Assembly: GCA_002722055.1 (NCBI GenBank)
Contig: PBKD01000011.1
Location: 64,791-107,330 of the forward strand
Direction: 5' to 3'
DNA: 42,540 nt
Origin: Rhodospirillaceae bacterium
GTDB lineage: Bacteria; Pseudomonadota; Alphaproteobacteria; SHVP01
This document shows positions 20,262 through 28,645 of the stretch, one piece after another (the first letter of the stretch is position 1; each line of letters begins with the position of its first letter). The notes beneath the pieces were generated by a model, which worked only from the letters and a program-made list of their open reading frames with translations, did no database searches and was not told the DNA's origin. Position numbers and translations under genes: made by a program.

Positions 20262-20721
20262 CTTTAAAATCCGAAATTTTTATTTTTAAGGATGTATGCT
20301 TATCCCTAACTCTTTTCAAAACATCTATTTCTAATTCTTTTAATTTTAATGGCTCCCAGATTTGAAATGTTCTTCCTTGACCAACAAATACCATTTGTTC
20401 TTTAATATTGGCATGTAGAAGAAGTGAGTCAGGTATTATTATTCTTCCATCCCTATCAAACTGAAGTTGGTAAGCTTGTCCAAAAATAGCCTTAGTAAAG
20501 TCGTCATGCACCTCACTAAATGGGTTTAGATCATCAATTCCATCAGCTATTTTTTCAAATCTATCCATTCCACTTCCTTCAATCGAAGGATGTTTTAGTG
20601 ATGGATATAGAACAATACCTTGAAAGTGCTGATTAGATAGAGCTGACCTAAAGGTTGCAGGAACAGATACGCGACCTTTTTTATCAATCTTATTCAAAAA
20701 GGTGGACAGGAATAATGCCAC
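20254..20721 (-). CDS. mraZ: Transcriptional regulator MraZ (GTG start)
   Basis: MraZ is a DNA-binding protein that controls the dcw cluster, including its own gene. The 155 residues contain two AbrB-like half-repeats, each with the D-x-K/D-GR-x-x-x-P pattern: KIDKKGRVSVPATFRSAL near residues 11-28 and FDRDGRIIIPDSLLL in the second half. These assemble into the ring that contacts DNA repeats. The start is GTG at 20721, supported by AGGGGG about 6 bases upstream. A promoter (20738-20765) and an array of TGG repeats (20771-20813) lie just upstream. It is the first gene of a roughly 20-kb run of cell-wall genes. Confidence 0.95.
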   Translation of the reverse strand: MALFLSTFLNKIDKKGRVSVPATFRSALSNQHFQGIVLYPSLKHPSIEGSGMDRFEKIADGIDDLNPFSEVHDDFTKAIFGQAYQLQFDRDGRIIIPDSLLLHANIKEQMVFVGQGRTFQIWEPLKLKELEIDVLKRVRDKHTSLKIKISDFKDE

Positions 20722-20737
20722 CGCTGCCCCCTATCTT

Positions 20738-20765
20738 AGTATAATATTCCGATAAAAATTATCAA
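20738..20765 (-). promoter_or_regulatory. Probable mraZ/dcw promoter (sigma-70 type)
   Basis: Read on the minus strand, TTGATA (20765-20760) and TATACT (20743-20738) are separated by 16 bases. Transcription would begin a few bases before the AGGGGG ribosome-binding site of mraZ, giving a very short leader. It adjoins the TGG repeat array. The assignment is by consensus match and position only. Confidence 0.6.
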
Positions 20766-20770
20766 AATAA

Positions 20771-20813
20771 TGGGAATATATGGGATATCATGGTCTTTAA
20801 TGGTCGTCAATGG
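20771..20813. promoter_or_regulatory. Probable MraZ operator: five TGG cores at 10-bp spacing
   Basis: On the plus strand, TGG recurs at 20771, 20781, 20791, 20801 and 20811, exactly one helical turn apart; the first two cores read TGGGA. Described MraZ operators are direct repeats of a TGGG-type core with 5-base spacers, so the same face of the helix is presented at each repeat. The array lies just upstream of the mraZ -35 hexamer. Its cores read against mraZ transcription, and three of the five are degenerate (TGGT, TGGT, TGGA). Confidence 0.7.
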
Positions 20814-20889
20814 AATCAGTTAATTGTTTTTCAATTCTTTATTAAAAAACTTAATTAAAAATTATATGTTCACTTTATGTTCTAAAAAC

Positions 20890-21245
20890 GTGCCAGATAG
20901 TCTATAAGCCGGGTTCTGTACCATTGATGGTGATGACTATTCATCTAGGACAATTGTTACCAAATGCCTCAAGCGACCTACCCGAGTAAAGTTCAGAGAA
21001 ATACTTTTGTAAAAAAATTACATTTACTCCTATTTGGTCTTGCTCCCAGTGGGGTTTACCAAGCATTCAACGTTACCGTTAAATCGGTGAGCTCTTACCT
21101 CACCTTTTCACCCTTACCTATTATGGCGGTATACTTTCTGTTGCACTTTCCCTAAGGTTTCCCTTGCCGGGTGTTACCCGGCACTGTTTCTCTGTGGAGC
21201 CCGGACTTTCCTCAGTAATTACTGCAGCCATCCAACCATCTGACA
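20890..21245 (-). ncRNA. rnpB: RNase P RNA (bacterial type A)
   Basis: This is the catalytic RNA that trims tRNA 5' leaders. Read on the minus strand, the 5' region contains GAGGAAAGTCCGGGCTCC, the universally conserved CR-I sequence. The middle has AGGGTGAAAAGGTG and the 3' region has AGAACCCGGCTTATAG, the partner block of the P4 core. The 5' TGTCAGATGG pairs with the 3' CTATCTGGCA to form P1, which sets the ends to within a few bases. A run of five T follows the 3' end and may terminate it. Length is about 356 nt. It sits upstream of mraZ, a placement I know from other alphaproteobacteria. Confidence 0.95.
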
Positions 21246-21252
21246 CAAAATA

Positions 21253-21281
21253 AAAATACAACTTTGCAATTAACTAAGCAA
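21253..21281 (-). promoter_or_regulatory. Probable rnpB promoter
   Basis: On the minus strand, TTGCTT (21281-21276) and TATTTT (21258-21253) are separated by exactly 17 bases. The predicted start, about 7 bases beyond the -10, falls at 21245-21246, which is also where the P1 helix of the RNA begins. The agreement between promoter spacing and RNA end is the main support. Confidence 0.65.
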
Positions 21282-21340
21282 GAACTTCTAATCAAATATA
21301 AAGTCTAATTAGATAAGAAAGATAACATAAATATTAACTT

Positions 21341-22069
21341 TTAGATATTTATTAAACTATTGACACTATGTATCATCATCCCAGTTATGTTGTCAAAACA
21401 ACCATCAAATTTATTACTTCTAAACCTTCTTTGAAATGCTTGTAACACTAATTTTGTTTCAGCCCCATAGTAAGCGTCTTGATTTATTTTATAACCAATT
21501 TCTGACAGCGATTTTTGAACTTTCAAAACGCTCCTACTTTTTTCTCCTATTGAAATATTATTAAATGGATTAAGTAAAATTTTCTTCGGCCAAATTGAAA
21601 GATTTTTTTTTGCAAGTCTTTTCCATTCAAAAAATTCTCCAGGATCCTTTTTCCTTAACGGAGCTATATCAGAATGACCGACTATGTTATATAATGGTAT
21701 ATTATATTTTTTAATTAAATAACTAATTAGTTTCTCTAAAGATACCATCTGTGATTCTGTAAATGGTTTATAACCATATTCATGACCTGGGTTGTCTAAC
21801 TCTATGCCAATTGAAGAGCTGTTTATATCATTTTCACCATTCCAAAAAGAAACTCCTGCATGCCATGCTCTTTTTTCCTCCTCTACTAAAGAAAAAATAT
21901 CCCCTGAATAGTTAATTAGAAAATGTGAGCTAACTTTAGAAGATGTATTACATAATTGTTCTAAAGATTCCTGTTCTGATTTCATCCCAGTGTAATGTAT
22001 TACAATTATATCTATTTTTGATTTCCTATCATTAAAATTCGGTGAATATTTTTCATATATTATTTTCAT
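21341..22069 (-). CDS. AmpD/AmiD-family N-acetylmuramoyl-L-alanine amidase with C-terminal peptidoglycan-binding domain
   Basis: This zinc amidase (Amidase_2 fold) cleaves the MurNAc-L-Ala bond, most likely in muropeptide recycling. The zinc ligands are recognisable: the His in IVIHYTGMKS (residue 25 from the chosen start), and the His and Asp in GHSDIAPLRKKDPG. WHAGVSFWNG and SIGIELDNPG are also family motifs. The last 65 residues look like a PG_binding_1 repeat (VLKVQKSLSEIGYKINQDAYYGAETKLVLQAFQRRF). I see no signal peptide, which favours a cytoplasmic AmpD-like role over a secreted enzyme. The start is ATG at 22069, two codons after the stop of the upstream transporter remnant; a TTG one codon earlier is also possible. 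Confidence 0.85.
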   Translation of the reverse strand: MKIIYEKYSPNFNDRKSKIDIIVIHYTGMKSEQESLEQLCNTSSKVSSHFLINYSGDIFSLVEEEKRAWHAGVSFWNGENDINSSSIGIELDNPGHEYGYKPFTESQMVSLEKLISYLIKKYNIPLYNIVGHSDIAPLRKKDPGEFFEWKRLAKKNLSIWPKKILLNPFNNISIGEKSRSVLKVQKSLSEIGYKINQDAYYGAETKLVLQAFQRRFRSNKFDGCFDNITGMMIHSVNSLINI

Positions 22070-22072
22070 CAA

Positions 22073-22915
22073 TTATCTCTTTTTATCGACCCTTGACCCA
22101 TATGATATTACAGCAACTCCAGTTAGTGTTAAAACTCCTCCAAAAACCAAATACCAAGTTATAATATCATCTCTAAAGATTATACCAAATAGAGAAGCAA
22201 AAATAGGTGATAATAATAACAAAGGGTTGACTAGACTTACTTCATACCTTTTCAAAAGATAATAGAGGAGTCCATGACCAATAAGTGAAGCTGCTATTAC
22301 TGAGTAAATAATTGATAAAATAGGCTCTATTGGTGCATTGATTATTAACGATAACTGGTCATGTTCAAAAATTATAGTTAAAAATATATATGGAACAACT
22401 GCGACAAAACCAGTCCATGCCTGAATTTGAAGCGTATTAATTCCGTCCAGCTTCCTCATTAATATTGTAGTTATAGCCATGGGAACTGAACTTGTAGTAA
22501 TCAATATTAGGGAAATTAAATTATTAAAAACTGTATTATCAAACCCTCAAATAATAACCCCTGAAAAAGCAATAAAAATGGCAATCCAAGTTTTAAATTT
22601 AATTTCTTCTTTAAGCAAAAAGAAAGCTAAAATTGCCCCAAATGGAACAAATAATTGAGTTGTTATTGCTGGCGAGGTTAGCTCACCTGCTAAATCAAGC
22701 CCTACAAAATTTAACGAAAAATATAAAACACTGCTTACAAACGATAATAATATCACAGAAGGAATTTTATTTTTTGGAATCTTTAAGAAAGGTAATAGAA
22801 TAATTACTAAAAGAGAGAATCTTAATAAAAGCACCAAGAAAGGTGGAAAATAATTCATAGCTGTTTTTGCAGCAAGAAAGTTAAACCCCCATGCTAAATT
22901 AATTATTACTATCAA
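22073..22915 (-). pseudogene. EamA/DMT-family transporter copy interrupted by an in-frame TGA
   Basis: Two same-frame pieces, 22547-22915 and 22073-22504, form one EamA-type drug/metabolite transporter. Translating the 42 bases between them in the same frame gives GFDNTVFNNLISLI, which aligns without gaps to the intact neighbour at 22958-23821: FSGVII-stop-GFDNTV here against FSGVIFMGFDPIA there. The only lesion is the TGA at 22547-22549. The frame begins at a TTG at 22915 with no ribosome-binding site, and the alignment starts a few residues late, so initiation may also be impaired. The two halves keep the usual ten-helix EamA layout. It may be a young pseudogene, a TGG-to-TGA sequencing error, or a read-through product. 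Elsewhere TGA clearly ends genes. Confidence 0.8.
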
Positions 22916-22957
22916 AAAAAAATGAAAAGGAGAAAAGTTATGACCTAAAAATATAAT

Positions 22958-23821
22958 CTAAAATAATTTTGAATTTTTATTCATGAAAGTTATGATTGTA
23001 ACCCCAACCATTGTAAGTATACCACCAATAATTATCCTATAAGTCAGTTCATCTCCATAAACAATAACACCACTTAAAATTCCTACTATAGGCATAAGAA
23101 GCATTAGCGGACTAACAATACTAACTGGATATCTTCTTATTAGGTAATACCAACCACCGTGAAAGATCAATGAACCTGCAAAAATACCATATATTAATGC
23201 AGCCCACCCCTCCCAAGAAGCAGTCTCTAGTTCATACCATAGATGCCTTTCAAATAATAAAGAAATTAGAAATAATGGAATTAAAGCAATGATTGCTATC
23301 CAACCCTGTAGCTGTAATACATTAATATCAGACAACCTTCTCATAAAAATTGAAGAAACTGATAAAAATAAAGCAGATAAAATTACAATTAAAATTGCAT
23401 CTATATGAGATAGAGCTATTGGGTCAAATCCCATAAAAATTACTCCAGAAAAAGCAATAATGATTGCTAACCACCTAAAGAAATTTACTTTTTCTCCTAA
23501 AAAGATTACAGCAAGTATTACAGAAAGAGGAACATATATTTGATTAGTAATTGCAAGTGTTGATACATCTGTTGACAACCTTAAAGCAAGAAACATGAAG
23601 CCAAATTGGAATACACCCAATGTTATTGCAACCATAAAAACATTAAATACTTGACCTTTAATTGACCTTAGCCACGGTAGTAGACAAATTGCAATTATAA
23701 GAAAACGCATAACTATAGTCATAAAGGGAGGGAAATAGTCAACAGAAATTTTTGCGCCGACCCAATTAGTTCCAGCTCCAGATGCTATTAAAATTGCAAA
23801 AAATAAATGAATTGGTTTCAA
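22958..23821 (-). CDS. EamA-family (DMT superfamily) transporter
   Basis: This is an inner-membrane permease of the drug/metabolite transporter superfamily; the substrate cannot be told from sequence. It has 287 residues and about ten hydrophobic helices arranged as two EamA repeats. Characteristic elements are the N-terminal GAKISVDYFPPFMTIVMRF, the half-way helix with LGEKVNFFRWLAIIIAFSGVIFMG, and the second-repeat motif PLMLLMPIVGILSGVIVYGDELT. The start is TTG at 23821 with only a weak AGAAGA upstream. It is 12 bases after djlA and directly precedes a second, broken copy, so the pair arose by tandem duplication and then diverged. Confidence 0.9.
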   Translation of the reverse strand: MKPIHLFFAILIASGAGTNWVGAKISVDYFPPFMTIVMRFLIIAICLLPWLRSIKGQVFNVFMVAITLGVFQFGFMFLALRLSTDVSTLAITNQIYVPLSVILAVIFLGEKVNFFRWLAIIIAFSGVIFMGFDPIALSHIDAILIVILSALFLSVSSIFMRRLSDINVLQLQGWIAIIALIPLFLISLLFERHLWYELETASWEGWAALIYGIFAGSLIFHGGWYYLIRRYPVSIVSPLMLLMPIVGILSGVIVYGDELTYRIIIGGILTMVGVTIITFMNKNSKLF

Positions 23822-23833
23822 TGAAATAATCTT

Positions 23834-24562
23834 CTATTTATTATTATGTATTTTTTCTATTCTATCATAAGCATTATTTATTGCTGATATTTTTTTATTA
23901 GCAACATCAATTAACTCTTTTGGCACACCTTGCGCAATCAACTTATCGGGATGATATTCTTTTATTAATTTTTTATATTTCTTTTTTACTTGATCAAAAT
24001 TAGCTTCACTATCTATACCTAATATTTTATAGGGATCAGAAATTTCTTGTGAATTATGTCTTTCCTTAATAGTACTAAATTCAGATTCATTGAAACCAAA
24101 AATCAATGAAACTTGTCTCAAATAATCTATCTCAGATTGATGTAAAATATTATCGGCCTTAGCTATATGAAAGAGTCCATCTAGTAAATCTTCTAAAACA
24201 TTTCTTCTACTTTTAAACAATTCTGCTATTTGTGAGGCATATGGCTCAAAACCTTTAGAGTCTTTTTTTGCTTCATCAAAAATTTTACCAACATTTCTCA
24301 TATCTTGTTCTGGAACATGAAAAACTTCTTTAAAGGCTTTTATTTCTTCAACACTAACCGAACCATCAGCTTTAGCCATTTTTGCACCTAATACAATTAT
24401 AGCTACTGTAAATGCCACCTGATCAGATTGAATATTTGAGTTTTTCCTTGAACTAGATTTTTTATCTAAAACATGGCCAGCAACACCCCCTAGTATTGCT
24501 CCTAAAGGACCACCAATAGCAAAACCGGCAGCACCACCAATTAATGTTCTCCAAATACTCAA
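23834..24562 (-). CDS. djlA: DjlA-like membrane-anchored J-domain co-chaperone (TerB + DnaJ; TTG start)
   Basis: DjlA-type proteins are inner-membrane J-domain partners of DnaK. Three parts are visible in 242 residues. A glycine-rich hydrophobic N-terminus (LIGGAAGFAIGGPLGAILGGVAGHVLDKK, residues 7-35) resembles the dimerising anchor of DjlA. A TerB-like helical domain spans about 48-165. The J domain covers about 176-238 (DPYKILGIDSEANFDQVKKKYKKLI), with the essential HPD triad at 204-206. The start is TTG at 24562, supported by GGAG 7 bases upstream. The glycine-zipper anchor and overall order favour DjlA over other TerB-J proteins. It is divergent from the oxoprolinase gene and upstream of the two transporters. 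Confidence 0.85.
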   Translation of the reverse strand: MSIWRTLIGGAAGFAIGGPLGAILGGVAGHVLDKKSSSRKNSNIQSDQVAFTVAIIVLGAKMAKADGSVSVEEIKAFKEVFHVPEQDMRNVGKIFDEAKKDSKGFEPYASQIAELFKSRRNVLEDLLDGLFHIAKADNILHQSEIDYLRQVSLIFGFNESEFSTIKERHNSQEISDPYKILGIDSEANFDQVKKKYKKLIKEYHPDKLIAQGVPKELIDVANKKISAINNAYDRIEKIHNNK

Positions 24563-24668
24563 TAAATTACTCCAATTTAAATATTATTATTAATAATATT
24601 CTTATATTATATTATTTGCTAAATCATTAAAAATATTTAAATTAACCAATTTAATTGAGTCTATTACA

Positions 24669-27600
24669 ATGAACGAAACTTTGAAAAAAGATAATGCATG
24701 GCAGTTCTGGGTCGATAGAGGTGGAACCTTTACAGATATACTTGCAAAAAAACCAAATGGAGAAATTGATTCATTAAAATTGTTATCTGAGAATTTAGAT
24801 TCATATTCGGACCCAATAGAAAAAGGAATAGAAATATTTTTTAAAAAAAATAAGAAATTAAATCCAAAAATCGAAAATATAGAAGTAATAAAAATAGGAA
24901 CAACAATTGGAACTAATGCACTTCTAGAGAAGAAAGGAATAAAAACTGCACTAATTACAACTGAAGGTTTTAGAGATATTCTAAAAATTGGTTTTCAAAA
25001 TAGACCAAATTTATTTGATATAAATATAAGGTTACCTGATCAACTTTATGAAGAAGTTATTGAAGTTGAGGAAAGAGTTTTATCGGATGGAACAAAAATA
25101 AAAAATTTAGAAATAAATAAAACTAGAGATGAATTAATTAAATTATTTAAAAAAGGAATTAAATCCTTAGCAATAGTATTTATGCATGGATATAAATACC
25201 CTGACCACGAAAAAAAAGTGTCAAATATCGCATCTGAAATTGGATTTAAACAAATCTCCTGCTCTCACGTTATAAGTCCAACAATCAAATTTATTAACAG
25301 AGGCGATACTACAGTTTTAGATGCATACTTATCTCCTATAATTTATAATTATACCCGTACTTTAAAATCAAAGTTCCCAAAAACAAAATTAATGTTTATG
25401 CAATCTAATGGTGGCTTAGCAGCTGCGGAATATTTTATGGGCAAGAACTCTATCTTATCTGGACCAGCTGGAGGAGTCATAGGAGCAATAGTTACATCTA
25501 AAAATGCAAATATTGATAAAATAATTGGATTTGATATGGGAGGAACATCTACGGATGTATGTCATTATAATGGTAAAATAGAGAGAACTTTTAATTCAGA
25601 AATTTCAGGTATAAAAATGCAAACACCTATGATAGCTGTTCATACTGTTGCTGCAGGTGGGGGATCAATACTTCACTTTGATGGTTCAAGATTTAGAGTT
25701 GGTCCTGACTCAGCCGGAGCAAATCCAGGGCCAGCATGCTATGACAAAGGAGGACCTCTCACTGTAACTGATGCTAATTTCATTTTAGGTAAGCTCCAAA
25801 AAGAATTCTTTCCTTCAACATTTGGATCAAATAGTGAAAGTCCAGTAAATATAGAAATAGTTAAAAAAAAGTTTAGAACTCTATCATTGGATATACAAAA
25901 AATTTCAAGAAAAAAAATGAGTATTGAAGAGATAGCAAGTGGTTTTATAAAAATCGCAGTTGAGAATATGTCTAATGCTATCAAGAAAATTTCAATTGAA
26001 AAAGGTTATAACGTAAAAGACTATACCCTCTGTTGCTTTGGAGGAGCAGGTGGTCAGCATGCATGCTTAGTTGCTGAAGCATTGGGCATAAATAAAGTTT
26101 TTATACACCCTCTCTCTGGGGTCCTTTCTGCTTTAGGAATTGGTAATTCAAAGTTAACAATTATCAAAGAAAAAACAATAGAATTACTTCTAGATAAAAT
26201 TAATTTAAATGATGTAAATTCTAATATTAATGAATTAGTAAAAGATGGAATTGAAGAAATATATAAACAAGACTCATCTGAACCAAAGATTATTTCAAAT
26301 GTGAGTTTTAATATTAAGTATGATGGGTCTGACTCAACTCTAAATATTCCGTTTACAAATTTAGATAGCACAAAGAAAAACTTTACTGAAGAGCATGTTA
26401 AATTATTTGGATTCTTTTCTCCAGAAAAAAAAATGATAATAGAATCTATTGTTGTAGAGTTGAAGATCAAAAATAAAGATACCATTTTGAGTGAAGATTT
26501 AAAAAAAATAAATAAGAAAAAAATATTTTGTGAAAAAAAAATAAAAGTTTATATGAAAAGTAAATGGTATGAAACAAGTCAAATAAATAGAGACGATATG
26601 GAATTAGGGAAAATATATAAAGGACCCATAATAATATTAGAGCCTAATGCTACTATAGTTGTTGAGCCCGAGTGGGAAGTTGCCCTAAATAAAAACTCTG
26701 AACTTCTACTGAATAGATATAAATCTGAGTTTAAAACAACTATTCAAAAGAATAAGTCAGATCCAATCATGTTAGAGGTTTTTAATAATTTGTTTATGTC
26801 AATAGCTGAACAAATGGGCGTTACTCTCCAAAAAACCTCAAGTTCTGTAAACATAAAAGAAAGATTAGATTTTTCATGCGCTATTTTTGATAAAAGAGGA
26901 AATTTAATTGCTAATGCTCCACATATTCCTGTTCATTTAGGATCAATGAGTGAAAGTGTAAAATCAATTCTAAAGCAAAATAAAAAATCACTTAGGCCAG
27001 GAAATTTTTATATGCTTAACTCTCCATATAACGGAGGAACTCATTTACCAGATATTAGTATAATTGCACCTGTATTTGACATGACAGGTAAAAATTTACT
27101 TTTTTTTACAGGTAGTAGAGGCCATCACGCAGATATTGGAGGAATAACACCAGGTTCAATGCCATCAAATTCTAAAAATATACTTCAAGAAGGAATAATT
27201 ATTGAAAATTTTTTATTAGTAGAAAATAACCACTTTTATGAAGATGAAGCAATAGAATTGTTCAAAAATTCAAAATACCCTTCAAGAAATGTAGACAATA
27301 ATATTGCAGATCTTAAAGCTCAAGTTGCTGCTTGCAAAAAAGGTATACGAGAATTACACAATATAATAGATCAATATGGTATAAGTACTGTAATTGCATA
27401 TATGAATTTTGTTCAAGATAATGCTGAAAATTCTATAAAAAATGTAATTAAAAAGCTTACCAATAGTTCCTTCACTTATGAGTTTGATGATAGCAGAAGG
27501 ATTTCAGTAAATATTGATTTAGACAAAAGAAATGAAAAAATTAACATAGACTTTTCCGGCAGTTCTAAACAAGATAAAGGAAATTTTAATACACCTATAG

Positions 27601-28292
27601 CGGTAACAACTGCTGCAGTTTTATATGTTTTTAGAACTCTGGTAGCTGATAACATTCCACTTAATGCAGGCTGTCTAAAACCAATAAATATAATTATTCC
27701 TGATGACTCAATCCTAAATCCATCATTTCCAAGTGCGGTTGTTGCAGGTAATGTAGAAACATCTCAGAATATTACAGAGACGCTAATTGGAGCACTAAAG
27801 CTTTCTTCAGGTTCGCAGGGAACTATGAATAATTTAACCTTTGGGAATAAAACATATCAATATTACGAAACTATTGCTGGAGGAACAGGGGCTGGGCATG
27901 GCTTTCATGGCACCAGAACTGTGCAGGCTCATATGACAAACACAAAGATTACTGACCCAGAAATATTGGAAAATAGATTCCCAGTTATTTTAGAGTATCA
28001 CAAGATCAGATATGGCTCAGGAGGAAAGGGGAAGTGGTGTGGTGGCGATGGAGCAATAAGAAAGATAAAATTTAATGAGAAAATGACTGTAAGCATTTTG
28101 TCAAGTCATAGAGAAATAGCTCCATTTGGTTTAAATGGAGGACAAAGTGGTCAAAAGGGAGAGAATTGGATAGAAAAAAAAGACGGTAAAGTAATAAAAA
28201 ATTTATCAGGAAACTGGGTGACTGATGTTGATCCTGGAGATAGTATTATCATTAAAACTCCAACAGGTGGAGGTTACGGCAAAGAGGAATAG
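24669..28292 (+). CDS. 5-oxoprolinase / hydantoinase, fused HyuA-HyuB subunits
   Basis: Family members hydrolyse 5-oxoproline to glutamate with ATP, or act on hydantoins. The 1207-residue protein is a full fusion. The HyuA-type part (about 1-690) has the ATPase motifs DRGGTFTD (16-23) and GFDMGGTSTDV, and HTVAAGGGSI. The HyuB-type part begins near residue 697 (PIMLEVFNNLFMSIAEQMG) and contains NAPHIPVHLGSM, GHHADIGG and GGTGAGHGFHG. Single-chain length and domain order match eukaryote-like and bacterial 5-oxoprolinases (OplAH), the most likely identity, but hydantoinase or acetone carboxylase relatives cannot be excluded. It stands alone on the plus strand, with a 106-base divergent promoter region shared with djlA, and ends 6 bases from the convergent phhB. 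Confidence 0.88.
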   Translation: MNETLKKDNAWQFWVDRGGTFTDILAKKPNGEIDSLKLLSENLDSYSDPIEKGIEIFFKKNKKLNPKIENIEVIKIGTTIGTNALLEKKGIKTALITTEGFRDILKIGFQNRPNLFDINIRLPDQLYEEVIEVEERVLSDGTKIKNLEINKTRDELIKLFKKGIKSLAIVFMHGYKYPDHEKKVSNIASEIGFKQISCSHVISPTIKFINRGDTTVLDAYLSPIIYNYTRTLKSKFPKTKLMFMQSNGGLAAAEYFMGKNSILSGPAGGVIGAIVTSKNANIDKIIGFDMGGTSTDVCHYNGKIERTFNSEISGIKMQTPMIAVHTVAAGGGSILHFDGSRFRVGPDSAGANPGPACYDKGGPLTVTDANFILGKLQKEFFPSTFGSNSESPVNIEIVKKKFRTLSLDIQKISRKKMSIEEIASGFIKIAVENMSNAIKKISIEKGYNVKDYTLCCFGGAGGQHACLVAEALGINKVFIHPLSGVLSALGIGNSKLTIIKEKTIELLLDKINLNDVNSNINELVKDGIEEIYKQDSSEPKIISNVSFNIKYDGSDSTLNIPFTNLDSTKKNFTEEHVKLFGFFSPEKKMIIESIVVELKIKNKDTILSEDLKKINKKKIFCEKKIKVYMKSKWYETSQINRDDMELGKIYKGPIIILEPNATIVVEPEWEVALNKNSELLLNRYKSEFKTTIQKNKSDPIMLEVFNNLFMSIAEQMGVTLQKTSSSVNIKERLDFSCAIFDKRGNLIANAPHIPVHLGSMSESVKSILKQNKKSLRPGNFYMLNSPYNGGTHLPDISIIAPVFDMTGKNLLFFTGSRGHHADIGGITPGSMPSNSKNILQEGIIIENFLLVENNHFYEDEAIELFKNSKYPSRNVDNNIADLKAQVAACKKGIRELHNIIDQYGISTVIAYMNFVQDNAENSIKNVIKKLTNSSFTYEFDDSRRISVNIDLDKRNEKINIDFSGSSKQDKGNFNTPIAVTTAAVLYVFRTLVADNIPLNAGCLKPINIIIPDDSILNPSFPSAVVAGNVETSQNITETLIGALKLSSGSQGTMNNLTFGNKTYQYYETIAGGTGAGHGFHGTRTVQAHMTNTKITDPEILENRFPVILEYHKIRYGSGGKGKWCGGDGAIRKIKFNEKMTVSILSSHREIAPFGLNGGQSGQKGENWIEKKDGKVIKNLSGNWVTDVDPGDSIIIKTPTGGGYGKEE

Positions 28293-28298
28293 TTTTAA

Positions 28299-28622
28299 TT
28301 ATGAAATTTTATCAATTTTAGATGCTAATATAAAATCATTTTTGTGTAACCCATTAAGATCATGAGTATGAATAGATATTTTAGCATACCCCCAACCAAA
28401 AGATATATCTGGATGATGATTTTCTTGCTCTGCTAATTCGGAAACTAAATTTATAAATATAAGTGACTCTTTGTAATTATTGAAGGCAAATTTTTTTTCA
28501 ATATATTTATTATCGATTAATTTCCATAAATTAATTTTAGATAAATAAGAATCTATCTCTTTTGGTTTCAAAGAAGTAGATGAGGTATTTAATATAATAC
28601 ACTTTTGATTAAATAATTCCAT
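28299..28622 (-). CDS. Pterin-4a-carbinolamine dehydratase family protein
   Basis: Members dehydrate 4a-hydroxytetrahydropterins formed by aromatic amino-acid hydroxylases, and some have been linked to other pterin or molybdopterin roles. The 107-residue product carries the catalytic motif ENHHPDISFGWGYAKISIHTHDLNGL, with the paired histidines HH and the later HTHD. It is the last gene of the sahR-metF-metH run, 23 bases after metH part 2. No phenylalanine hydroxylase gene is in the window, so the substrate here is open; the folate-related context suggests a pterin or folate salvage role. The C-terminus lies 6 bases from the convergent oxoprolinase gene. The symbol phhB would presume the hydroxylase role. 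Confidence 0.88.
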   Translation of the reverse strand: MELFNQKCIILNTSSTSLKPKEIDSYLSKINLWKLIDNKYIEKKFAFNNYKESLIFINLVSELAEQENHHPDISFGWGYAKISIHTHDLNGLHKNDFILASKIDKIS

Positions 28623-28645
28623 ATGTTACCTTTCAACCTATGAAT

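Noticed and set aside
20964-21155. Plus-strand ORF of 63 codons
   Set aside because: It lies entirely inside the RNase P RNA gene on the other strand, and its sequence is explained by conserved RNA structure.
22547-22549. TGA read as tryptophan (alternative genetic code)
   Set aside because: TGA is the natural stop of murB, mraY, rsmH, mraZ, metH part 1 and others, often inside ATGA overlaps, and tryptophans in FtsW and elsewhere are TGG. A single lesion is the simpler explanation.
26054-26485. 143-codon minus-strand ORF opposite the oxoprolinase gene
   Set aside because: The plus-strand frame is a full-length recognised enzyme; the antisense product shows only the biased composition of reversed AT-rich codons.
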